64,000 nt of DNA from Palsa-965 sp044448685 (GTDB lineage: Bacteria; Bacteroidota; Bacteroidia; Palsa-965): the NCBI GenBank assembly GCA_044448685.1, contig JBIOHC010000009.1:1-64000 (forward strand), given 5' to 3'. A program made the position numbers and the translations under genes. The notes beneath the pieces were generated by a model. That model made no database searches. It was not told the DNA's origin and saw nothing but the letters and a program-made list of their open reading frames with translations. Shown one piece after another: positions 16,810 to 24,624 of this stretch. The first letter of the stretch is position 1, and each line of letters begins with the position of its first letter.

Positions 16810-18534
16810 TCAAGACATAAGACAAAATAGCCAGGCTAACGTCTTATGTCTTGTGTCTCTTATGGTTTGCTGGAGAATCAACGCTATTAACATCACTGCC
16901 AGGCAGGCGAACACATTGAGCCAGAGATAAGCACAAAGCTTGGCATAAACGGCATAGAATACTCCACATTCGGTCACGATAGCGGCACAGAATACAGCAG
17001 TGCCGTTTATCTTTTTCATAAAAAAGGCTACCAGGAATATTCCTAATATGGTGCCATAAAATATGGATCCGAGCTGATTCACCGCCTCTATCAGATTACC
17101 TAATTTATGCGCATAGAGGGCAACAATCATACAAAAGACACCCCAGGCTACCGTACTCCAGCGTGAAGCCCTGAGATAGACCGCCGGGCCTGCATCCTTA
17201 CGGATGATACGCCGGTAAAAATCAATCACCGTAGAAGAAGCCAGTGAGTTCATAGCACTGGCAATAGAGCCCATAGAAGCCAGAAAAATAATAGCAATTA
17301 GCAAACCCACAAGCCCAACAGGGAAATGCCGGGTCACAAAACTCAGGAATACATAGTTGGAGTCATCCACATCGCTCCGGGAACTGTTTTTCCGAAGCAG
17401 AGCCAGGGCTTCTTTTCGTACCTGCCTGGAAGCCTGGTCGGCATGTTCCACATGCACCCTCGCTGAATCTTCCCCGGCCTGATTTCCTGCATGAAGTGCC
17501 GTAACAAGCTCCTGCACGGAATTTAGCTTTGTCGAATTAGCCGCCGCAAAAGAGGATTCCAGCTTTTTCCAGTCTCCCCTGTACGGACTCTCTTCTATCT
17601 TCTTCACCTCATTGGCATTGAAAAAGAGGGGAGGCGGACTGAATTGATAAAACGTGAACACAAGAATTCCTATAAGCAGGATAAAAAACTGCATTGGAAT
17701 TTTTATGAATCCGTTCATGATAAGTCCGAGTCTGCTTTCTTTGACAGAACGCCCTGTAAGATACCGCCCTACCTGGCTCTGATCGGTTCCGAAATAACTC
17801 AGTTGTAGAAAAAAACCTCCGATGATACCCGACCAGATATTGTATTTATTATTCAGATCAAAATGGGTATCGATGGCATTCATCTTTCCCATTTTACCTG
17901 CAATATGCAGGGCATCGCTGAAACCCACATTGGCAGGCAGCATATGTACCACCATCCAGGCTGCCAGAAAGAGCCCTGAAAAAATAATGATCATTTGTAA
18001 AAGCTGGGTATAGGATACCGCACGGGCTCCTCCGTAAACAGTATAGAATATGACAATGCCTCCTGTGAAGAAGGTGGTGTACAAAGAATCCACTTTCAGG
18101 ATAGTGGAAAGAATTATAGAGGGAAGATAGATGGAAATACCTGTTGAAAGTCCTCTCTGGAGCAGGAAGAGAAGAGCAGTGAAGGTCCGGGTTTTCTGAT
18201 CAAAACGTTTTTCCAGATATTCATAAGCCGTAAATACATTCAGTCGCCTGAAGATGGGGATAAAACTTGTGCACAGCACGATGACAGCCAATGGAAGCCC
18301 GAAATAAAACTGTACAAAACGCAGCCCGTCACTATAAGCAAGTCCGGGAGCGCTGATAAAAGTGATTGCGCTGGCCTGTGTGGCCATGACAGAAAGACCT
18401 ACATGATACCAGGGTAGCTGGCGGTCGGCCAACAGGAAGGTCTCTATGTTTTTAACTCCCCTGCTTTTCCAGATTCCATAGAGGAGAATAAAACCAATTG
18501 TCAGTACCAGTATAATCCAGTCGGGAATACTCAT
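16810..18534 (-). CDS. Sodium:solute symporter (SSS family)
   Basis: About 574 residues with 13-14 membrane helices. Family features include the N-terminal GRQ-like region (TFLLADRQLPWYHVGLSVMA), TQASAITFISAPGLAY, and a late SMGSIASAMNSLASS segment corresponding to the Na+-binding helix. A hydrophilic insertion of about 90 residues (KKIEESPYRGDWKKLES...NSSRSDVDDS) separates two helices, as in many Bacteroidota members. I chose ATG 18534 because it overlaps the stop of a 38-aa membrane ORF as ATGA; a start at 18573 would run back into it. The last ~14 codons fall in a hairpin, so the extreme C-terminus may be a recent read-through extension. Solute unknown; the upstream PIG-L deacetylase suggests an amino-sugar or acylated compound. 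Confidence 0.88.
   Translation of the reverse strand: MSIPDWIILVLTIGFILLYGIWKSRGVKNIETFLLADRQLPWYHVGLSVMATQASAITFISAPGLAYSDGLRFVQFYFGLPLAVIVLCTSFIPIFRRLNVFTAYEYLEKRFDQKTRTFTALLFLLQRGLSTGISIYLPSIILSTILKVDSLYTTFFTGGIVIFYTVYGGARAVSYTQLLQMIIIFSGLFLAAWMVVHMLPANVGFSDALHIAGKMGKMNAIDTHFDLNNKYNIWSGIIGGFFLQLSYFGTDQSQVGRYLTGRSVKESRLGLIMNGFIKIPMQFFILLIGILVFTFYQFSPPPLFFNANEVKKIEESPYRGDWKKLESSFAAANSTKLNSVQELVTALHAGNQAGEDSARVHVEHADQASRQVRKEALALLRKNSSRSDVDDSNYVFLSFVTRHFPVGLVGLLIAIIFLASMGSIASAMNSLASSTVIDFYRRIIRKDAGPAVYLRASRWSTVAWGVFCMIVALYAHKLGNLIEAVNQLGSIFYGTILGIFLVAFFMKKINGTAVFCAAIVTECGVFYAVYAKLCAYLWLNVFACLAVMLIALILQQTIRDTRHKTLAWLFCLMS
16811..16853. terminator. Convergent hairpin between DUF2911 gene and symporter
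   Basis: CAAGACATAAGAC (16811-16823) pairs perfectly with GTCTTATGTCTTG (16841-16853) around a 17-nt loop. It starts 10 bp after the DUF2911 stop and also forms the last codons of the symporter reading frame on the other strand. There is no strong T-run, so it may act as a bidirectional terminator or an mRNA-end stabiliser. Confidence 0.5.
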
Positions 18535-18647
18535 GAAAAATGCTTGGAGATAAGATAGAACCCGATAATACAACCTGCCAGGACGGCAATGAGCAGGAGA
18601 TAAAGCATTGTCCAGCTCCTTGCAAAAGGAGGTTTACCTTCTTTCAT
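18531..18647 (-). CDS. 38-aa single-span membrane protein, coupled to the symporter
   Basis: The ORF runs from ATG 18647 to TGA 18531-18533: a short basic N-terminus (MKEGKPPFARSW), a hydrophobic helix (MLYLLLIAVLAGCIIGFYLI) and SKHFS. Its TGA overlaps the symporter ATG (ATGA), and it begins 26 nt after the PIG-L deacetylase stop, so it fills the operon gap exactly. The helix and coupling argue for a real small membrane partner of the transporter. No family is recognised. Confidence 0.7.
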   Translation of the reverse strand: MKEGKPPFARSWTMLYLLLIAVLAGCIIGFYLISKHFS

Positions 18648-18673
18648 GTTGTTTAATCCTGTTGTTTAATGTC

Positions 18674-21193
18674 CTATTTATTGGCCGGTAAGCTGATAAG
18701 GTTAGTCAGAAGCCTGTACGCTCCGGGTACTCCTGCCGGCAGTTCCCGGAAAAAGACCAATCCGGTATACACAAAATTACCCTTGAAATAAGGTGCAACA
18801 ATCAGACTTCCTTCCGTCGGTTTTTCACCCGGGTCGTGCATGGATAACAAGGCCTGGTAATGACTGTCCGGCTCGCTTGCAAAATAAATACCACGCTCCT
18901 GAATCCATCCTTCAAAATCAGCTCCGCTTATTTTATTGGGTATGTTAAATGCGGGATGCTGAGGCAGGCGTATGCTTACTTCTGCATGCTCGTCTGTCAC
19001 CCTGTCACGTGTTATCGTAAACGGATAAGGTCCTATCTTGGCCGGAGCCGGATCGAAACGGTTATTAGTATTGTACTGTACGATAAGATTCCCGCCATTC
19101 TGAACATAGGCCATAAGCCTGGGATAATAAACCTGGAGACGTTCATTGGTATTGTATGCCCTCACTCCTGTAATGATGGCCTGATATCCGGAAAGGTTCT
19201 CCGTACGGAGCTGCTCATCCGTCAGGATACTTACCTGATACCCTATCTGTTTCAGACAGGCCGGTATTTCATCTCCTGCTCCGGGGATATACGCAATTTT
19301 TGTTCCTGTCTTTTTCAGATTGATATGAACCAGACCAGACTCTGCATCGCTCAAAATAAACTGATACGGAATATGATCATACTCTATCCTGCGTATGCTT
19401 TTATTCAATACTTCATTATTGATCTTCAGATTTGCAAGCAGAGGGCCGTCTTTCCCTGTTTTGGGCTGACTCACGCCGGCCTGTATCACCACCTCATCTC
19501 CTTTTTTATCCAGCTTGAATTCGGATTTTTTCAGATCCACAATCCACCCTTCCGGAGCTTTAAGCTCCAGTGTTCCGCTTACGTCGTCTGTATTGGCATG
19601 AATGGTAAAGTCTATCATGCGCACCCCGGGATCGCTGAAGACATACATCTTTTCGGCTATATTGATTGTTGCAGCCGGCAGTATTTCAAAAGGGCGGTAT
19701 ACTTCTCCTTTGACAGGATCTGTACTCTTATATACTACCGGCCGATCAACAGTCAGCATGATTCCTGCAATCGAGAGAAGAAACTGTATATGCACGGAAG
19801 GATCATTCTCCGGTTTGCCGATAAGTAATGGATTGGGAATAGTAAAGGCAGGTATACCATGTTTTTCCCTGAGCCAGTATGGATCAGACGTGTGCTCAGC
19901 AAGCAGGATATGATCCTTATGACGAAGTACAAAGGGCTCATTTGTTTTCAAAGCCAAAGCTGTGGTGGTATCGGAACCAGACCAGTAGCTGACTTTTTCA
20001 AGTTTGGCATCACAGGCATTCCGCTTTATAACCTGTATGTTAAGGTTCACTGTGCCGCCAGGCACGGAACTGTATTCTGATGCCGACGCCTCTATCCATA
20101 TTCCTGCACAAGCCAGTATAAGGTTTTCTGTTTCCCTGCGTTTGATATCAGTCCAGAAAGAAGCCGCTTTATTATCACTGCTTAGCAGTTTATACAATGC
20201 CCCGAGATCAGGAAGTATAAGCGCAGGGTTGAGAGGGTCGAATTTCTTCTGGCATTTGGTGATAAGGAACCGGATTTGTTCTGCTCCTGAAAAGGAAGTT
20301 ACATATCCGTTTGATTTCATAGGGCCAAATTGTTTCCAGGTCATGTCAATCTTTTCAAACAGATCTGTCCTGGCTGTATCACCTTTGAGCTGTTTGAAAT
20401 ATTCTATCTGGCTGCCACGTGACCGGGCCGATCCGAATCCCTGGCTTTTATGATTGGACCTGCTCTCCGCAGCAATTTCACCATAACCCTTTCCCAGGAG
20501 AGGATTATAAACACCAACATCTATTTTTAACTGATCAGGTGAAGTTGTATTCGTACCCCCGAAATTGAAGGTATTCCAGAATAAACGTCTGGACTTCCAT
20601 ACTGTTACATAATTCAGCTGCCAGGGAAAGCGGGCAGGATCAGCTGCTGCATCAAACGCCTCCTGGGCCAGGATAGCAGACGCTGTGTGATGTCCATGCC
20701 CTCCTTCCCCTGTTGTCGGAAAACGGCAAATGATAATATCCGGACGGAAACGCCGTATAGTCCAGACTACATCAGCCAGGATACTGTCCTTATTCCAGAT
20801 CGAGAAGGTCTCCTCCGGATTTTTTGAGTAGCCGAAATCATTGGCCCTGGTAAAAAATTGTTCAGCCCCGTCAGTTCTTCGGGCAGCGAGAAGTTCCTGA
20901 GTACGTATAAGGCCAAGGGCATCACCCTGTTCTTTACCAATGAGATTCTGTCCCCCATCACCCCTGGTAAGCGAAAGATAGGCAGTCCTCACTTTTTTTT
21001 CAGTAGCCAGATAAGCCAGCAAACGTGTATTCTCATCATCCGGATGGGCTGCTATATACAATACCGAACCGGTTACTTCCAGCTTTTCAAGCCCCGTGAT
21101 GATATCACCCGGAGTGGAGGAAGTGAGCTGGGCCTGATACACCATCGGGCTCAGCATAATAGCAATCGTTGAGAAGAATATGTTTTTGTTCAT
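18674..21193 (-). CDS. Secreted PIG-L/LmbE deacetylase with C-terminal GATase-like domain
   Basis: 839 residues, signal peptide ending YQAQ. The PIG-L domain (about 35-300) has the Zn-binding pair: AAHPDDENTRLLAYLA near residue 50 and GEGGHGHHTASA near 165, with LTRGDGGQN between them. The middle (about 380-600) is beta-sandwich-like. Residues about 620-839 look like a ThuA/glutamine-amidotransferase-like fold (YQAIITGVRAYNTNERL, YVQNGGNLIVQYNTN) without an evident catalytic Cys. Family members remove N-acetyl groups from amino sugars or related conjugates; this one would act in the periplasm. It heads an operon with a 38-aa membrane protein and an SSS symporter, consistent with processing then uptake of a substrate. 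Confidence 0.88.
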   Translation of the reverse strand: MNKNIFFSTIAIMLSPMVYQAQLTSSTPGDIITGLEKLEVTGSVLYIAAHPDDENTRLLAYLATEKKVRTAYLSLTRGDGGQNLIGKEQGDALGLIRTQELLAARRTDGAEQFFTRANDFGYSKNPEETFSIWNKDSILADVVWTIRRFRPDIIICRFPTTGEGGHGHHTASAILAQEAFDAAADPARFPWQLNYVTVWKSRRLFWNTFNFGGTNTTSPDQLKIDVGVYNPLLGKGYGEIAAESRSNHKSQGFGSARSRGSQIEYFKQLKGDTARTDLFEKIDMTWKQFGPMKSNGYVTSFSGAEQIRFLITKCQKKFDPLNPALILPDLGALYKLLSSDNKAASFWTDIKRRETENLILACAGIWIEASASEYSSVPGGTVNLNIQVIKRNACDAKLEKVSYWSGSDTTTALALKTNEPFVLRHKDHILLAEHTSDPYWLREKHGIPAFTIPNPLLIGKPENDPSVHIQFLLSIAGIMLTVDRPVVYKSTDPVKGEVYRPFEILPAATINIAEKMYVFSDPGVRMIDFTIHANTDDVSGTLELKAPEGWIVDLKKSEFKLDKKGDEVVIQAGVSQPKTGKDGPLLANLKINNEVLNKSIRRIEYDHIPYQFILSDAESGLVHINLKKTGTKIAYIPGAGDEIPACLKQIGYQVSILTDEQLRTENLSGYQAIITGVRAYNTNERLQVYYPRLMAYVQNGGNLIVQYNTNNRFDPAPAKIGPYPFTITRDRVTDEHAEVSIRLPQHPAFNIPNKISGADFEGWIQERGIYFASEPDSHYQALLSMHDPGEKPTEGSLIVAPYFKGNFVYTGLVFFRELPAGVPGAYRLLTNLISLPANK

Positions 21194-21224
21194 ACGGTTC
21201 TTATTTCTGGCCCGAAGTTAGAAT

Positions 21225-21264
21225 AAAAAAAACCACCTTATCTGCATTAGCGGATAAGGTGGTT
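21225..21264 (-). terminator. Rho-independent terminator of the Reeler-like T9SS gene
   Basis: AACCACCTTATC (21231-21242) and GATAAGGTGGTT (21253-21264) form a perfect 12-bp stem with a 10-nt loop. Read on the minus strand, the stem runs into eight Ts (21225-21232). It sits 39 bp past the stop at 21303 and just before the PIG-L gene start. Confidence 0.92.
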
Positions 21265-21302
21265 TCACAATTCTTGTTAAGAAAAGATGAACAGAATACG
21301 GA

Positions 21303-22217
21303 TTACTGTACCATAATCATTTTTGAATGACTGTTTTTACCGTTTTCCATTCGGAGTATATAGGTTCCTTTGGGCAGATCTCCGCCAGCATACGCCTGTG
21401 CAAAAGGGCCGGCCTGGTAGTTCCGCTTATCCAGCACCCTTACCAGCAGCCCGTCTATACTGTAAAGATTCAGTGTCAGACAGCCTTCTTCCCTGGCCTT
21501 GAAAGAGATATTCAGAAAGTCTCGGGTAGGTACAGGATAGGCAAGAATAGAGAGATTCTCAGGTTCTGTTTCAGCAATACCGGTAGCAAGCGGTGTGAGC
21601 TGTTGATTGAGGACATAGACATTATCAGGTCCGTCTGCAATGGCATTGTTGTTGGTGGCATTGCCGCAGAGGTATATATTGACAGTGCCTGATGCAGGGG
21701 CTGTCCAATCGAATATAAAAGAAGCCGAATTGGATGAGTATCCTCCAGCCGAGCTATGGGTAACTGACAGTCTCCCTGTTCCGAAAGCCTGCCAGGTACG
21801 GGTATTAGTGGCATCGGTAACGGTAATCGTACCGGCTGTATTATTGATATGTCCGTTGGTGCTTCCGGAATTGTCCAGTATCTCACAGGCAAATCCATAG
21901 TGAGCCTTTCCAGCTTCGGCCACTTTTACCGTGAAATGATAAACCTGTCCGGGAGCATACTGGATACCGGTTATGGCAGGAACCGAAGTATAGGTAACAC
22001 TTCCCGGCCCTGCATTGTCGGCTAAGCCACCACTTCCTGAACCATGGCATCCGCTGCGCGAGCAGGTTCCCATTTCACCGGGACTTCCAACGGAGCTGGC
22101 CTGACCCTGTGCACTGGTAATACTGGTATCGGTATCCGAATTGAATGAACACAAAGGTCCGAGGACTAACAAACTTCCTGCAAATACAGGAATCCAGATA
22201 AGTGGTTTGCGTTTCAT
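21303..22217 (-). CDS. T9SS-secreted Reeler-like ('choice-of-anchor V') protein
   Basis: 304 residues. After a signal peptide comes GSPGEMGTCSRSGCHGSG (about 45-62), then a beta-sandwich (about 75-205: YAPGQVYHFTVKVAEAGKAH, YGFACEILD, WQAFGTGRLSVTHSSAGG, FDWTAPASGTVNIYLCGNA) that matches the Reeler/choice-of-anchor V layout. The last ~75 residues are a type A sorting domain (LAYPVPTRDFLNISF...PKGTYILRMENG). Related proteins usually have CxxCH at the N-terminal site; here it is CSRSGCH, a CX4CH spacing. Divergent from the ECF sigma factor and preceded by the same promoter, so it is probably a member of that regulon. Confidence 0.88.
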   Translation of the reverse strand: MKRKPLIWIPVFAGSLLVLGPLCSFNSDTDTSITSAQGQASSVGSPGEMGTCSRSGCHGSGSGGLADNAGPGSVTYTSVPAITGIQYAPGQVYHFTVKVAEAGKAHYGFACEILDNSGSTNGHINNTAGTITVTDATNTRTWQAFGTGRLSVTHSSAGGYSSNSASFIFDWTAPASGTVNIYLCGNATNNNAIADGPDNVYVLNQQLTPLATGIAETEPENLSILAYPVPTRDFLNISFKAREEGCLTLNLYSIDGLLVRVLDKRNYQAGPFAQAYAGGDLPKGTYILRMENGKNSHSKMIMVQ

Positions 22218-22230
22218 AGGCTGGGTTTTG

Positions 22231-22264
22231 TATATAAGATGCAGGCCGGAGAGAAAGGTTGCAC
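22231..22264 (-). promoter_or_regulatory. ECF-type promoter of the Reeler-like T9SS gene
   Basis: On the minus strand GTGCAACC (22264-22257), 12 nt, CTGCATCTT (22244-22236), then ATATA. The second block ends about 18 nt before the ATG at 22217. The same two blocks in the same order precede the divergent sigma gene. Confidence 0.75.
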
Positions 22265-22355
22265 AGGTAATAAAATGATTGATTTATGTTGTTCATATTC
22301 AGCTATTTAATTTTAATCAAGGTTTCTGATGAATTCTGATCTATTTTTAAGGCCC

Positions 22356-22392
22356 GTGCAACCCCTCTGCCTTTTTCTGCATCTTGTATATA
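22356..22392 (+). promoter_or_regulatory. ECF-type promoter of the sigma factor gene
   Basis: GTGCAACC (22356-22363), 13 nt, CTGCATCTT (22377-22385), then GTATATA, about 22 nt before the GTG start at 22415. It mirrors the promoter of the divergent T9SS gene, and such sharing is the usual mark of an auto-regulated ECF sigma factor. Confidence 0.75.
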
Positions 22393-22414
22393 AGACTAAC
22401 CCTATTCATCGTGT

Positions 22415-22963
22415 GTGAAAATTACGGATGATGAATTGATAAGTGGCTGTAAAGCCGGCAAACGTGATTTGCAGAAGGCGCTTTATATGCGTTTCTCGGC
22501 GAAGATGCTGGGTATTTGCCTCCGTTATACCCGCAATAGGGAAGAAGCCGAAGATGTTCTGCAAGATGGTTTTGTGAAGGTGTTTCAGCATTTGCCTCAG
22601 TATGCTTTTGCCGGATCCTTTGAAGGATGGATACGTAAAATAATGGTGAATGCCGCATTGGAACACCTGCGTAAACGGAAAATAGTTTTTGCCCAAAGCG
22701 ATATTCAGAACCTGGAAGATGACTGCCTTCTCGATGCCGATGTGATAAGTAAGATGGGTGTTCAGGACCTGCTCGGAATTATCAGAGAGCTCTCACCCGG
22801 ATACCAGGTGGTTTTTAACCTCTATGCTATAGAAGGATTCTCCCATAAGGAAATAGCTGCCATGCTCGATATATCGGAAGGAACTTCCAAATCACAACTT
22901 GCCCGGGCAAGGAAAATACTTCAGGATAAAATAAATACAGGTAAAATGAAACCGGTTCCTTAG
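22415..22963 (+). CDS. ECF RNA polymerase sigma factor
   Basis: 182 residues from a GTG start. Region 2 (about 10-85) has ALYMRFSAKMLGICLRY, TRNREEAEDVLQDGFVKVF and FEGWIRKIMVNAALEHLRK; region 4 (about 120-175) has LSPGYQVVFNLYAIEGFSHK, EIAAMLDISEGTSKSQLARA and RKILQ. It directs RNA polymerase to a specific promoter set. Its own upstream region and that of the divergent T9SS gene carry identical promoter blocks. The gene 14 nt downstream encodes a membrane protein whose short cytoplasmic head is placed to be its anti-sigma factor. Confidence 0.95.
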   Translation: MKITDDELISGCKAGKRDLQKALYMRFSAKMLGICLRYTRNREEAEDVLQDGFVKVFQHLPQYAFAGSFEGWIRKIMVNAALEHLRKRKIVFAQSDIQNLEDDCLLDADVISKMGVQDLLGIIRELSPGYQVVFNLYAIEGFSHKEIAAMLDISEGTSKSQLARARKILQDKINTGKMKPVP

Positions 22964-22977
22964 TCGATAAACAGTTC

Positions 22978-23850
22978 ATGCAGGAAAATAGAAATCATAT
23001 AACCCCCGATCAGCTCTTTCAACAGGCTTTTGCCGGATTTGAAACAGAGCCTGCTCCTGCTGTGTGGGCAGGGGTTGAAAAAGCCCTGGATGAGGAAAGC
23101 AGGAAGCGCCCTGTAGCCTGGTGGGTATGGGGCCTGATGCTGCTGATGCTTGTTGCGGGAACAGAATACTGGCTTTGGACTAGACAGGAGGGAACAGCAG
23201 AAGGCAGCTACAGGAGGCAGAAGTCAGGAGATTTGGTAAAAGCAGAAAGTCAGAGTCAGGAGTCAGGAATCAAAAGTCAAGACCAAAAAGCAGAAACAGA
23301 GCGGAGAGAGGAGCAACAAGAGGCAAAAATACGGAGCGGAGAAACAGAGCGAAGTGCGAAAATTCAGAGACAAGAAGCAAGCTTGCCAACCGGATTGCCT
23401 CACGTAACTTCAGTGAAGGCGGGAGGCAGTATAAAAACAGAAACAAAACAGGAAGACCGGTCAGATACGAAATCAACGAAGGAAAATACTACGCGCAAGG
23501 CAAAACAATTCGGGCGAGGCAATGAAGACTCCGTGTCAACTAGTCTGGTAATGCATGGTGCCAATTCATCAACTGCGAAACCCGATACGGATGCAAAACA
23601 AGACCATACGGATAAGGAGGCGACAGAGATAAGACAGGAACATGCAGATACGCACGCGGCAGTGATTAACAATATAGAAAAGAAAGACAGGCTCGTAAAA
23701 GACAGTGTGCAACAGAAAGCATCTGCCGACTCTGTTCTTGCATCACAAAAATTCATCAAACCTTTCCCTGTAGATTCCTTAAAACCAAAACCGCACGACA
23801 CCCTCAATCCCAAAGCAGGGGGAGGAGGATTGTCATTTTGTATTTCCTGA
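22978..23850 (+). CDS. Anti-sigma-like membrane protein, front part of an interrupted gene
   Basis: 290 residues as read. A short cytoplasmic head (1-47) contains LFQQAFAGFETEPAPAVWAG, typical of small anti-sigma domains in this phylum. One membrane helix (about 48-66, WWVWGLMLLMLVAG) is followed by a very long charged, low-complexity periplasmic linker rich in Lys/Glu/Gln/Arg, ending GGGLSFCIS before a TGA. The next 7 codons and the following 220-aa barrel frame are in exactly the same reading frame, so the original product was probably one cytoplasm-to-outer-membrane protein. With the TGA honoured, this part still has head, helix and linker and could bind the sigma factor without outer-membrane input. 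Confidence 0.8.
   Translation: MQENRNHITPDQLFQQAFAGFETEPAPAVWAGVEKALDEESRKRPVAWWVWGLMLLMLVAGTEYWLWTRQEGTAEGSYRRQKSGDLVKAESQSQESGIKSQDQKAETERREEQQEAKIRSGETERSAKIQRQEASLPTGLPHVTSVKAGGSIKTETKQEDRSDTKSTKENTTRKAKQFGRGNEDSVSTSLVMHGANSSTAKPDTDAKQDHTDKEATEIRQEHADTHAAVINNIEKKDRLVKDSVQQKASADSVLASQKFIKPFPVDSLKPKPHDTLNPKAGGGGLSFCIS
23246..23284. repeat. AGTCA-type low-complexity repeat tract inside the linker
   Basis: Tandem variants of AAGTCAGGA run through 23246-23284, with another copy at 23221-23230; the encoded peptide is SQSQESGIKSQDQK. Similar units (AGACAAGAATCAAGACATAA) occur at 16801-16820. Such R-TCA-GA tracts look like a dispersed repeat that inserts in frame. Confidence 0.5.
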
Positions 23851-23871
23851 TTCTTTGCTCCTGAAATACAT

Positions 23872-24534
23872 ATGAACCGGATCAAATCCAATTCAGGATC
23901 TCAGGCTGTAAACAGCGAAACTCCTAACCCCAGAGGGAATGGGGGATTGAAGATTGGAATTTGTATGAAGGATAAGCTGGAGGTGAGTATAGGTTGCTCC
24001 TATGCCTCCTTTAATCAGGAATTTCATGCTCAGACAATTTATTTCCCCAAGACAATTTCACAACCCTTTCTATTCAATTCTTCTCTGGGCGACATGGCTG
24101 TTGCCCCAGCTACGATGCTTACCTCCTTCAGTCCGCTGGCCCCGGTAGCCTATTTCCGTTTCCAGTATCAATACACACAAACACTGCAGCTTCTGAATAT
24201 ACCCTTGTCGGCCAGTTATCAGTTCAGGAGAGGAAAATTTGCGGCACTCGTATCGGGTGGAATCAATTTTCAATACCTCCTCTCGCAGCATTCCGTGCTG
24301 GAACTCCTCAAGGAAAACGAAATCGACCGGCTTGAATATGATAATCTGGATATACGAAAACTCAACGTCGGAGTATGCTTTGGATTGGGTGCATCCTATC
24401 GCATTTCGGACAGGATAACTGTTTATCTGCAACCTTCCGGACGTTTGAATCTGCTGCCTGCTGCCAGCCATTCAGTTGTCCAATCCTCATCCCTCTTTAT
24501 TGGCTTGGAATGCGGAGTAAGGGTTGGTTTGTAG
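23872..24534 (+). CDS. Outer-membrane beta-barrel domain, rear part of the interrupted gene
   Basis: 220 residues, same frame as the gene ending at 23850, separated by TGA and seven sense codons (FFAPEIH). It lacks its own signal peptide, which a free-standing outer-membrane protein would need. The sequence is an outer-membrane barrel: KLEVSIGCSYASFN, LLNIPLSASYQF, FAALVSGGINFQYLL, KLNVGVCFGLGASYRISD, ITVYLQPSGR and SSLFIGLECGVRVGL. In intact relatives the barrel is fused to an anti-sigma domain through a membrane helix. If translation really stops at 23848, this part is probably not exported and is a remnant; restart at ATG 23872 would make a mislocalised protein. Confidence 0.75.
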   Translation: MNRIKSNSGSQAVNSETPNPRGNGGLKIGICMKDKLEVSIGCSYASFNQEFHAQTIYFPKTISQPFLFNSSLGDMAVAPATMLTSFSPLAPVAYFRFQYQYTQTLQLLNIPLSASYQFRRGKFAALVSGGINFQYLLSQHSVLELLKENEIDRLEYDNLDIRKLNVGVCFGLGASYRISDRITVYLQPSGRLNLLPAASHSVVQSSSLFIGLECGVRVGL

Positions 24535-24577
24535 TATACAGACTTCCAATAATAAGTTGATTCTTCCAAAAGGCAGG

Positions 24578-24607
24578 TTGACCTTACCCTTGTTTTTTTT
24601 ATATTTG
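24578..24607 (+). promoter_or_regulatory. Bacteroidota promoter of the lectin-SprB-PKD gene
   Basis: TTG at 24578-24580, a 19-nt spacer and TATATTTG (24600-24607) match the -33/-7 consensus TTTG-N19-TAnnTTTG. Transcription should start near 24613, so the translation start must lie beyond that. Confidence 0.65.
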
Positions 24608-24624
24608 GTATAAATCCAGCTGCC

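Noticed and set aside
18860..19828. 322-aa plus-strand frame
   Set aside because: Antisense to the PIG-L gene; composition is rich in Cys/Ile/Tyr as expected for reverse-frame noise, no domain.
23848..23871. Selenocysteine at the TGA
   Set aside because: There is no redox context, no visible SECIS-like hairpin immediately downstream, and the position lies in a barrel strand.
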